Shown in pieces: positions 23,603 through 33,398 of a stretch of DNA of 64,000 bases (position 1 is its first letter; every line of letters begins with the position of its first letter). A program made the position numbers and the translations under genes. The notes beneath the pieces were generated by a model. It was not told the origin of the DNA. It ran no database searches and worked only from the letters and a program-made list of their open reading frames with translations. This DNA comes from Davidsoniella eucalypti. Lineage: Eukaryota > Ascomycota > Sordariomycetes > Microascales > Ceratocystidaceae. Location: assembly GCA_004009845.1 (NCBI GenBank), contig RMBW01000027.1, forward strand, positions 186,001 through 250,000, read 5' to 3'.

Positions 23603-24820
23603 TCAGACAATTTCAGGTTCAAAGCCCGTGAAACTCTTGATGTCTTCTAAGACCCATTGAATGCCAATGACACGGCCCTCAAGATCGAAGATGCAAGAAC
23701 CCGAATTACCCTGTTTGGAGAATGGAAGACCATTTGGGGCATCTATCAATATCAAATGTTGTGATATGATAGCATTGCTGTTAGGAGTTCGTCACACCAA
23801 CCGTGAGTTCGGACGTTTGACCATGCTTAGCAACTGTATGTGGTTTCCGATCATTGCCTTCAAAGGGCGGGTGGGGCGGCATGTCGCCACTATGTAATCG
23901 AAGGTCGTCCAGGTCGAGATCAATGGTATTTGCCCGAAATACTGTAATTGAACAAAGTTTGAAGCCGGGTACACTTTATTGACGTATCCGGTACAAGAAG
24001 AAGTGGGTGTCCTACTTTCAGCTTGTGAAAGCTGTACAAGAGTCCAGTCAGTGACGTTTTGTTTGTCAAGGCCATGGCGTGGCGAGTAAGCAGCCGTGCC
24101 GACTACTCTTTGCAGTTCATTAATTTCCTGGACATTCTTTACGGTTAATTGAAGATTGTTGGCATATGTCAAGCAAGCAGACTACATGCCATGTAATGCC
24201 TCTGCGTTGATACTGTTAGGTCGCAAAGCAAGATCTTTCTGTATCTTTATGAGCCTTTGAGCTCTTTGGAAGCCTTATCGATGGAGGATGGCCCATACAC
24301 AATTAGTCGAAATGGCTGGTTGTCATTTTTAGCATCATCTAGAGCCAACTTCATTGCTGTTTCCCGTGTGCAATCATGACTAGGTTGAAGACCAACGAGA
24401 AACACAGCCAGATGGTTCTCCCAGATGTAGGTAAAGTCACTGGATTCACCGATACGGACAGGATAAAAGCTAGCCCAATTGACTCTGTTGAGCAACCTGA
24501 TGTGTCTCATCTTCAGCTCCGTACACCATTTCTGGGAAATGATGTGGTTGTCGATTGGCGAGGTAGCATATGAATTGTTATATGCCACCTAGGTTGAGGT
24601 GGAAGTACGAGCGATGAGCCGAGGTGTATCATCTAGGCCAAAGAAATATTGGTCGAACTCTCGTTCAGAAGGCTTGGAGTATATTGCCAAATGGTTAGGC
24701 ATGGACTCATGTTTTGTTGACTGATTGGACATTGTGTCAGATCTTCCTGCGTGGGGCTCAGAGATGGTGTCTGATAAAGACTCTTGCACAGGCTCGGGAA
24801 TGAAAGAGAGATCCTATTTC
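23603..24820 (-). pseudogene. Broken trypsin-like serine protease domain gene
   Basis: Read from right to left, fragments follow the order of a large Pezizomycotina family with a C-terminal trypsin-like domain. These are TPRLIARTSTST (near 24,600), WASFYPVRIG and ENHLAVFLVGLQP, ELQRVVGTAAYSPRHG followed by DWTLVQL (the DW likely holds the catalytic Asp), KHGQTSELTVGVTNS, and QGNSGSCIFDLEGRVIGIQW with the catalytic Ser in GNSGS, usually GDSGS. At least two in-frame stops (24589-24591 and about 24247-24249) and a frame change near 23,830 interrupt it, and the C terminus ends early at 23,603. No intron model removes all breaks. It is a pseudogene of a repeat-prone accessory family. The exact 5' limit is uncertain. 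Confidence 0.72.
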
Positions 24821-27783
24821 TCACCAATACCGAAGATGGGATTTGGCGGGTATCGTCTGGTAAACTTGGGGGAAATAAGTATATTGTATTGTGGTGCACT
24901 GATGCTATCTGGTATGATGATGGCCCATGCAAGTTCAAAAGAAAATATAGTAAAAAAGGGCCATCAAATTTGTTAAGTTTGTCAAGTTCTTATGGTTTTC
25001 GATGACGCTGATGTTGGGAAAGAAAAGGCAAGAAATTCAAGCTGCGCGTTGTTATTTATGTATTTCAAGTCTCTGTTTATTTATCTCGCCATCTTGGCAT
25101 CATGCACTATTTGGTTACTGGTCGTAAACAAGCAAAATCTAGAACTGGAAACTATCGCGGCCTGTTCCTTTAGCTAGCAATTACCCAACAACATCACGCC
25201 TCGAAAACAAAGATGGTGCTTTAGTTCCGAATTTTCTGTTATTATCTGTAAATAGACTAGAAGGATGTATAATTCCTATAGATACTATTCGTCTTTTTCT
25301 CAACTATCCTTCGTTCATCAGAGATCCAAGTTTCAAAGGAGAGTCATAAATCACCAATTGTGAGAAGTTGATTTTCCGCTAGGCGCAACCAAGGTAAAAC
25401 TTAGTTTCACTAAACCAAGGCAAAGGAAATGGCGCAGGTGATGGCAAAATTAATAGTAAAGGTAGAGTCAATGTCAAACGCTAGGAACTATCTATAAAAG
25501 CCTAGACAGGGAAAACCAGACCAAGCTCTAAGGACTAAGATGAAAAGTAGAGAGTAGTTGGCTGCTACAATTGGCTATCATTCTCAACTTACCAAGAAGA
25601 CTTGAAAGTTTCTTTCCTCAGAAACTATCAATTTGAGATAGTTATGTGATTCTCATTAGAGATGACAGTCGGTGAAAGTGCTTATGTAAGGCATACTACA
25701 ACAATGAAACGAGAAATAAAACAATCCTGTTAGTATCTCAACTAGAGGAGCTAGTGCAAGAGCTCAAACAGAAAAAAAAATCAACCAAAAGCACTTACAT
25801 AGTATAGTCACTGGCTTTTCTGAAAGCCCGTAGCTATCTTTTTAGGATATCTGACTTCGCAGTCAAAGCTGAATGGTCTTGATATTAGTACTACAGATGT
25901 AATTATTAGTTTTTGATTGTTACACAACCTTTATTAACCAATGTTCACTACTTTCTAGCTACACATATGTTTATTGCTATAACTAAACTGTAGACAGGTA
26001 AAAGGCCTTATGCTGGTCTATAATGAACATACGTCTAGTACTTAGTGCTGATTAGAAATTGGGGTTTTTTTTCTTTTGAAAAAGCCAGATTCAATATTAA
26101 AAAGTCACAAAGATTACAATACAGATATAACCATAAAAAAGGGGATTTAGTTCGAAACTGTAGTAGGAACTTTATCAAAGTCCATAGAAACTAGAAACGT
26201 AGAAAAGGAATAGTACTTATCATGTGTCATGAGATGTCAATCTTGTACTTAGACCAGAGATTATGTCAGAACCTTCTCAATGTTCCGCAAGGTTCTATAA
26301 CGATGGTTGTTCGCCCTATCCCGCTGCATTGGGTGATGTTTGCTCTGGGTTCTATTTTGTTTGCAATTTTCAGTTCTACCTGGTTTCGGGTTTACCGCGG
26401 CTGGATTTGTTTAAAGGCTCTTCTATGATACCTGATTGACCAGTACTTCACAGAAGCTTAAATTCATATAAAGGTCTTGTCGATGTGGTCACATTATAAG
26501 TGTAATAATGGGTATGACTAAGCGGAGGGGACTCCACACACTTACCCATATTACCTCTCATGGCGGCCACATCCCACGATAGATAGACTTTACACCTTAA
26601 GCATCACCAACAGACCCGATTCATACCACCTTGATAGAGAGGCGGTCTGAGTACGGATCACAGGTGTAAGCAAACTATCCAATACATACGTTTTGCACCG
26701 ACAGGTCTGGTATTCCCCTATCATATTTCCTACTTTAGTCTCTTCCCTTCCCCTCCATGCTTGCAACTTGTTAATCATCTTCTATGTTTCTTGTCATCTA
26801 GATAGCTAGCAATATCAAGACTTCTCCACGTTAAATCTCTCTTCTGTGTACAACCTCTTTCAATCTCGCACTCCCTTGACTTAGATAAGTCCTGTTCGCC
26901 TCGACCCGTAACACCCACATACATAACATCTTCGTACCTAAAGTGCTGTGTTCAGGCTTAGTTATTTTTAGGGGTGTATCAAAATACGGAAAGCGGTTCA
27001 AGCTTGTTTTCTCTCTCGGTAGATTGAGATAAAAGTCACGGTAACTCGTGAGACCCATTCAATATAGACTGTCTACAGTAATCAACATATGTAGCTAGAA
27101 AATAGTGAAAATTAGGTGATAAAAGTTGTGTGACAATCAAAAACTAAGAATGCCTAAGAGAAAACTTCCCACTAGATCTTCTTTCTGGGGGGGTGTATCG
27201 ATTCTTCCGAGGACCTAAGGTAAAACTTTGTCACAACTAAAGAAAGAAAAAGGGTAGGAAAGGCAAAGGGAATGTTGGAGCTCGAAGGAAAAAGAATTAA
27301 AGCAGAAGTAGACAAAAAAATATACCACTGTAGATATGTGTAGTAACTAGTTATATGTGGAAGAATACTCAATATCGAAGTATGAAAGTTGCATAGTTAA
27401 ATATAATTGCGGAATTATGTTTTCAGTAAAGAATGTGAAGATTATCAAGTGGTCTTCATGCTTGGTATACTTGTTAACCCTAAACACGAACCACCTTAGC
27501 TTAGTCATACACTATTTTTGATGTAGCTCACATTTGCTTTGTAGTTAGGGTCCTAGCTTGATTTAGTTTACTAGGAAAGCTCTCATTTCCTGGTAGCCTT
27601 TTTCTTGAAACCGCTCATTATCGCATTTTCCACTTTTTCGATCGCTAAACTCGCGGTTTTGACGACATCACCGAATAGCTCGTGACCCATAGTTGCTGCA
27701 TACTCATATCACTTTTTTGTTTTTCTGTCTTGAATCATTTTGCTCGAATCATTTATTTTCATGGCCACGTATTATTCATAATC
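24821..27783. other. AT-rich accessory stretch
   Basis: No intact gene. Frames are short. It includes a degenerate third copy of the dispersed repeat near 25,387-25,425 and a clear copy at 27,190-27,330. The last 150 bases before 27,784 are the BIG1 promoter and leader. Confidence 0.4.
27190..27330. repeat. Short dispersed repeat, copy 2
   Basis: Shares CCTAAGGTAAAACTTTGTCA (27216-27235) and following purine-rich blocks with the copy at 23,160-23,290. In the reverse direction both copies read TKFYLR, in otherwise unlike frames. Confidence 0.55.
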
Positions 27784-28874
27784 ATGCGTCTGTCTACCGT
27801 TGTTGGAACCGTTGCGCTTTGCGCCGCCGCGCAGGCATTTCCCGATACGTCTCCTTTCATTCTATCATCAACTACGGCGTAAGTTTGCTCTTTTCCCGCG
27901 TGTACCTGCCTGCGATACATCTGAGGAACTTGGACAATTGGTTGGGGGGATTTTGGCCGAGGAAAACCATTGCAAATGCCGACTCGACTCGAACTTCCTA
28001 CGACGTTGTCTGTACAAAGTTACCGGACCTTTCTCTAGACTGGATGTTTCACACCAAATATCGACTTGTTAGCTAATATATGACATCTCTTTTGACATAG
28101 TCTCGATATCTCCGCCTCAACTGACCAACTTCAGAGCAACACCCACGTTCTGAAGACAACAAAAGAGTTACTCGCCGACTGCCCCACGAACAAATATGTC
28201 GTCATCTCGCAGCCCAGCCTGCACTCGCAAGACCTTTCATCCGAAACCTCATCGCCAGCTCTATACAACTTGATCAAGGGCTCTGCCATGCAGAGCACCT
28301 ACTCCGTAGCCGGCATGTACGGCGAGATTGCCTCGGAAGATATCTTGACGTATCTCCATAGCGTGTGCGGCGCCAAGTACGAAGCAGGGCAAGTCTCTAT
28401 CAGCTCGCTACCACTACCGGCGTTGCCCGAGATCAAGAGCGAGCGCGACGAGGCTCTGCGCGACAACGATCGCATCATTGGTGATACACTTGCTAACTCT
28501 CCACTGGGAGACTCGTACACGATTCTGTATCTCTCGGATGTGCGCGGTCTCAATTACGAGGCTGAGTTCGAGACAGTGTTTGCGTCGGAGTTGAAGCGCG
28601 ATGATATTGCGCATAAGAGAAACTCAACGGATGTCGATAACCGCAAGTTCTTCGAGAAGTACCAGCTCTTTACTCCTGGTAAGTTGATATAGATAAGATA
28701 GTTGTTCGAATCAGTATCTAACAGGGATATATAGGAATTTACATGGCTCTTCTAGCCACCTTCATCATGATGTCCATTCTTTACGTTGGTCTTTCTGCTC
28801 TGGGTAGTCTCGAGGTTTCCGTCCGTGCTTTTGACAAAGAGATGGGTCCTGCTGCACAGAAAAAGCAGCAGTAG
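27784..28874 (+). CDS. BIG1: Big1-family protein (ER; V-ATPase assembly / beta-1,6-glucan)
   Basis: Big1 is an ER type I membrane protein needed for normal cell-wall beta-1,6-glucan in yeast and annotated as a V-ATPase Vo assembly factor. Exons 27784-27878, 28101-28678 and 28735-28874 give 270 residues. Intron 1 (222 nt) splits an Ala codon before LDISASTDQLQ, and intron 2 (56 nt) splits a Gly codon before IYMALLATF. A signal peptide MRLSTVVGTVALCAAAQAF opens the protein, followed by DTSPFILSS. The luminal part ends with KFFEKYQLFTPG, a family hallmark. A single transmembrane segment (about 226-248, MALLATFIMMSILYVGLSAL) precedes the short tail FDKEMGPAAQKKQQ, also characteristic. It converges with TRM112. 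Confidence 0.93.
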
Positions 28875-29445
28875 AGGTTTGAATAGATCGGTTGTTTGTA
28901 GAGGATGTCTTGACTAGAGACATACCGCAGGTTTCGTTTCAAGCGGACAGGTTTATCCGCCTTCATGTTAGTCTAGTTCTTTTTGCTGCTTTTTATTACA
29001 CACATCTTTTTTTGCATCACCAGACTTGAATTGGAGATGAATTGCGTGATAACAACCGCCTTTGGTGTAATATGAATGAAATATTTATGAACTCGTCAGT
29101 TTCGCGAGTTTGTCTTACTGTTTACTTTTAAATTTATTAGATATTTCTTCTTTACCTTAATCGATTTGGCGTTATTGTTGGATGGATGTACTACTTGATA
29201 TTATACCGAAAACTATTAGTAATTGGTGAAAAAAAATCATCTACGCTTTCGTCATTCACATATTGATAGAGGATATACACTTGAATGATATGACCTGAGT
29301 GATAATCTTTTGATAAATCGTGAGGCCCAGTGGTGTATGAAAGCCAAAAGAAAAAAAACTACAATAACTCCAAGAACGCCTATTCCCTTTTTTATCTTTA
29401 CTCCCGACGCCCATCATCAACCATTTGCTGGTTTAGTTTTGTCCT
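28875..29445. other. Convergent 3' regions of BIG1 and TRM112
   Basis: AT-rich, 3' UTRs only. No gene seen. Confidence 0.5.
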
Positions 29446-29925
29446 TTAAACCAGATGACTGGGAAGTAGGAAGGTAGCAATACCCTCACGAACGGCATAC
29501 TCATGATTGCAGTTCTCGCACACCAACTTGCCCTCCATCATCTGAGTGTTGATAAGTAGGTTATGCAAATCCTCCATCATCTTCTCATCACTCTGAAGTT
29601 GCTCATGAGAAGGAGCTTCAGTAGGAAGATCAGGGAAACCCAACTGACAAACCCCGAGAACAATATCCAGTTTGGTTAGCAAACGCTGCTGATATATGAA
29701 TAATTTGTATGGCGGAAGAGAAAGGAAACAGACACATACCTCGGTAGCAGTGGTGCGTAAAGCCTCCCAACCGATACGCGGAAGCAGGTTCAGAAGTAGT
29801 AGAGCGTTCAACTCAACATCGTCTTGTACCAGCTCGGCGTCCTTGGGGTGCAACGGGAAACCCTTGTTGGAAGCTTTACAGGCCTTGGCGGCACAGCAGA
29901 GGAAATTCAAGCTGAGAACCTTCAT
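29446..29925 (-). CDS. TRM112: Trm112, activator subunit of methyltransferases
   Basis: Trm112 binds and activates several methyltransferases in yeast (Trm9, Trm11, Mtq2, Bud23), linking tRNA, rRNA and eRF1 methylation. Exons 29740-29925 and 29446-29688 give 142 residues. The 51-nt intron (GTATGT...ATATCAG) has a length divisible by three and no stop, so an unspliced frame also reads through; the spliced form matches the family. The zinc-binding cysteines are C11 and C16 (CCAAKAC) and C119/C122 (LVCENCNHEY). The protein ends MEGKLVCENC...FLLPSHLV, the classic Trm112 ending LLPxHLV. The start at 29,925 (MKVLSLNF) fits the family; an upstream in-frame ATG would add an unlike extension. Confidence 0.95.
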   Translation of the reverse strand: MKVLSLNFLCCAAKACKASNKGFPLHPKDAELVQDDVELNALLLLNLLPRIGWEALRTTATEVCVCFLSLPPYKLFIYQQRLLTKLDIVLGVCQLGFPDLPTEAPSHEQLQSDEKMMEDLHNLLINTQMMEGKLVCENCNHEYAVREGIATFLLPSHLV

Positions 29926-30935
29926 CGTGAGAAGAGAAATGGATGAATGGAAAGGGAGGAGCGGAGATATATTTTCGAGAAATGTAAGTTTGATGTTGAC
30001 TGACGTCAAGTCTAAATTGGCTTGTGATATGGTATTACGAGAAGGAAAATTGGCAGTCTAAGCTAGTTATGGATGAAAATTTGGTGGGGTCTGGTTAAAG
30101 ATTTCCGAGTGAAGATCCAAAGTGGGTGACCGGAATAACCACCATGGAAACACAAAGCGCATCAGATACGCAAACGCATAGTATATACGAGAAACCAAGC
30201 TTAGATTGACGCAATTGTGTTCTTTAAGTCCAGTATTCATTTAGAAAGTCTTGGTCTATCTCTTCAGTTGGCTATCGCATTAACAGAAAGTTTGATATTG
30301 AATTTAAAATTTATCATCACGTGACTATAGCGTTGAACTGTACTTCCGAAGGTGTTAAATACAAGTGGTAGCAGGTGCCAAGAGAGCCGTCAAACGACGG
30401 TTCCAGATTCCATGGCCCCCCCGATGAACTTCGTCTTAACAGACGATCTTGGATTCTTACTTCATTGACGAACTAAACATAGCGACTTCAAGGCATATCA
30501 CGAAATGTTCCAACACACTGATGCACATGTCCCATGTGCCTATGGGCTCCCATGGTGTTTTTTGTTTTGTTTTGTTATTATTATCGAGCAGTTGAGCCAA
30601 TAAAATTGGACGCGGCTCCCACCCTTAAGGGACGGTGTCTATCTACTAGCTACTTCTAGCTTCTAAACATAGGGTGTGAGTAGAGTCACTGTTACAGTGT
30701 AACAATTACAGAATAATGAACGGTGGGCGCTGTGCAGCGGAGTCACCACCTAAAGGAGGCCGAAGAGGGCACAAGTCTTCAAGAAATTGTGTCTTTCGGA
30801 GGAAGGCTGAGAGCCGAGGCGCACCCTGCGGAGTCCCAAGAACAAAGTCCAGGGTTCCGAGGCTGCGGTTGCGACCCGAGCAGGAGTATCTGCGCCGGGC
30901 TATAGGGCACCTTATGAAATGGATGGGACTCTTTG
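29926..30935. other. TRM112 promoter and a GC-rich island
   Basis: The TRM112 promoter lies near 29,926-30,150. A perfect 7-bp inverted repeat TGTTACA-G-TGTAACA occurs at 30690-30704. Just after it, 30,716-30,935 is clearly richer in G and C than the surroundings and lacks stops in one minus-strand frame (about 85 codons, SAFLRKTQFLEDLCPLRPP), which I do not recognise. Confidence 0.4.
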
Positions 30936-32492
30936 GGTGGCTAACCTTGTCACCTAAGGACAATTATAACCACAACCAACCACACCTTTCACTTCTGATT
31001 AATTTCTCTATCTATAATTCCACGATACTTCTACGTACTACATATCATCTATTCTTCCTTTTCTCTATTCACAAATCGATTTGCCCATCATGGGTAATGA
31101 AATTGATGAAGCGGAAGCACCATCGGCCCCTGAGTCCGAAGCAATGCCGAGCCAAAGTAATCTAGACAGGGCTATTGAGGAAGCTCTCCAAAGATTAAAG
31201 CAAAAGTATGAAGAATATCAAAGGCAGCGCGACGAAGAAAACGCCAAAAAACAAGCCGAAGGACGCATTAAAGAAGAACGGATTGCCAGAGAAGCAGCCG
31301 AAGAACGTACCGAGAAAGAATGACATGAGAAAGAAGCAGCCGAAGCACAACTACCGGGGCTTAAACCTGTTCCATCCCTAATACTAGGCCATGCCTCCGA
31401 TCTGCTCATTCCCAAATCAGGTCCTCTCCTGTTGACGACGCTCCTACTGCAAAATTCGCAAAATATACCAGCAGAGCTTATAGTCGGTGTTTAGGCCACA
31501 ATACATTTACTAGGTTTGCACTTGCGTCATATTGCACAGGCTTGTCTACTTGGCCTCAAGTTCAATCGGGAAATGGATGAGAAGTGCCCTAACTATAAAC
31601 TTCACTTAAAAGCTAAATCTATGGTTGCTTCTCCTCATTCTTCTGTCTTTGGGCATGCACAACATCACCCTATCAATCAGTCACGGCTCCTAGCTACTAT
31701 CGAGGCCCAGATCAATACCAATATTGATAATACCTTCAAAGTTTTACGCCCTCTTAGCGAATTTGGATCCTTGGTCAGAGTCACTGCAACCCCATTTGGG
31801 TATATCTTGCAAGGAAAGGCAGCGGAGGCAATGGAGGCGGGCTTGCTTAACCATGAGGCTAACATGTACAACTACCTAAGTGAAGTACAAAGAGTTGTTG
31901 TTCCCCTGGCAGAATTTCTCTAAAACGATGTCTATGCTAGTTCCAGTGTCAACAGTCATGTGATTTTGTTATCAAATGGGGGGCCTCGTAACCTTGATGA
32001 GGGGAACGTTGATCGACAAATTGCAAAACTTCAAGAGTTGGGTGTCAGTCATGGGAATGTCGAAATACGTAATCTACTCTATAATGAGGAATCTGGTGAC
32101 TTGATGGTTATCAATTTTGAGAGGGCTAGCTATGTTAGGCCCTCAACAGCCACCAAGAGAAAGGGTGTGTTCGGTTCTGTTGCTCACCCCAAGAAGGTGG
32201 ATCTAGGAAGGTGGCATCAACAATTAGAAGTTAGCTTGTAACCTGCTTTGTACTTAGTTTTGAATAGTATGATATTAGCTCCTTATAAATAGCTGTTGTG
32301 GTGTTCTTGAATTGCCTAGTAAATATATCTTTATGGTTGATTATATTCTCAAATGCTGTTCATAACCAGTGATTAGATGCTAATTTATAGCTATAGTTAT
32401 TACGGTTGTTTTCAGCTGTTATATTGTAGCTTTTTGTCTATGTTCATTCTAGAAAAAAGAAAGTAAACATCAAGTTTTGCTTCATTGCTAGC
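30936..32492 (+). repeat. Segmental duplication, left copy (shortened)
   Basis: Collinear with 33227-36166. It shares the promoter block (CTAACCTTGTCACCTAAGGA onward), the first 70 or so codons, the C-terminal kinase-like part and about 250 bases of 3' flank. Compared with the right copy it lacks about 1.4 kb of the coding middle. Confidence 0.88.
31090..32241 (+). pseudogene. Degenerate copy of the nuclease-like/kinase-like gene
   Basis: The ATG at 31,090 opens MGNEIDEAEAPSAPESEAMP, parallel to the right-hand copy, and runs through a shortened coiled coil to a TGA stop at 31321-31323. Coding similarity resumes at CTQACLLGLKFNREMDEKCP (about 31,530), is stopped again by TAA at 31921-31923, and continues to TAA at 32239-32241. 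The whole PD-(D/E)XK-like segment is deleted, with only a frameshifted trace near 31,385-31,500. In the kinase-like part the catalytic HGD reads HGN and the metal-binding DFE reads NFE, so catalysis would be lost even without the stops. It is a relic produced by tandem duplication and decay. Confidence 0.85.
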
Positions 32493-33226
32493 ATTGGCGA
32501 TACTAGTTAGGAGTACTTATTTATTTATCATTTTACATCTTTTATTTATTCTATCATTTTCATGCAGAGAGAACAGTTGGCAGAGGATGTAAAGCTTGAA
32601 GAATATGAGTATAAAGGCTTTGGCAAGATGAAGAATTTTGTTCCATCTTTGAAGTGGTTTATCATGCCCCCAAGGACTAAAATCTAGTCCCAAAGAAAAG
32701 CTTGTAATTCTGTACAGCAAGTGAGGTTTCCAGTGAAGCTGCTCATTAATTTACAAGTTGCTTCTTAGCACCATTTCAGAGCATCATGCACTCAACAGAC
32801 TTTACCATCTAGACCATGTAACTACTCATGTAATAAGTTCACATTTGCCTATGACAGTCAGAATATTGTGGGCCTTTCTACATTCCCAGCACAACCAGCA
32901 CAATTATCCCACAAAGTAATTTGACTCTTGATGCATTATGCTTCTAAAAGTTAAGTTGGTCTTTTAACAAGCTTAGGGGTGATTCATAATGGGCAGTCGT
33001 TATAGCCTGTGGAGTGCTACTAGATTCTGTGTGATGGAATATTAGCCACCTACTTCAAAATTCGGATGGGCTTTAAGCGAGCAAGACTTTGAGCAGTTTG
33101 GCATGAAAATGGTTGTGACTTAATGTAGCTCGGTTTGTTTGTACCATTTAATTCCATCCAATTTGTCTTGATATAGCACGTGTCACATGACCATAAAGGT
33201 ATTTCTCAAACCCAGCCTAACACCAT
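32493..33226. other. Spacer between the two duplicate copies
   Basis: No gene I can support. A short open stretch after a TGCAG near 32,567 reads REQLAEDVKLEEYEYKGFGK before a stop. Other protein-like bits broken by stops follow to about 33,120. It may be mobile-element debris, but no family was recognised. Confidence 0.3.
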
Positions 33227-33398
33227 GGTGGCTGCCTAACCTTGTCACCCAAGGACAATAATAACAACAACAATCAACCACACCTTTCACTTCTGATTCC
33301 TTGATCTTCATTTCTCTCTATCTATCATTCAACAACACTTCTACAACTACATATCATCTATTCTTCCCTTTCTCTACTCACAAAACGATTTGCCAATC
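33227..33398 (+). promoter_or_regulatory. Conserved upstream block of the duplicated gene
   Basis: Shared with 30936-31089. It contains a 17-bp dyad TTGTC-ACCCAAG-GACAA at 33242-33258 (TTGTC-ACCTAAG-GACAA at 30947-30963 in the other copy), then a CA/CT-rich leader up to the ATG. Retention of the dyad in both copies makes it a candidate promoter element. Confidence 0.5.
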
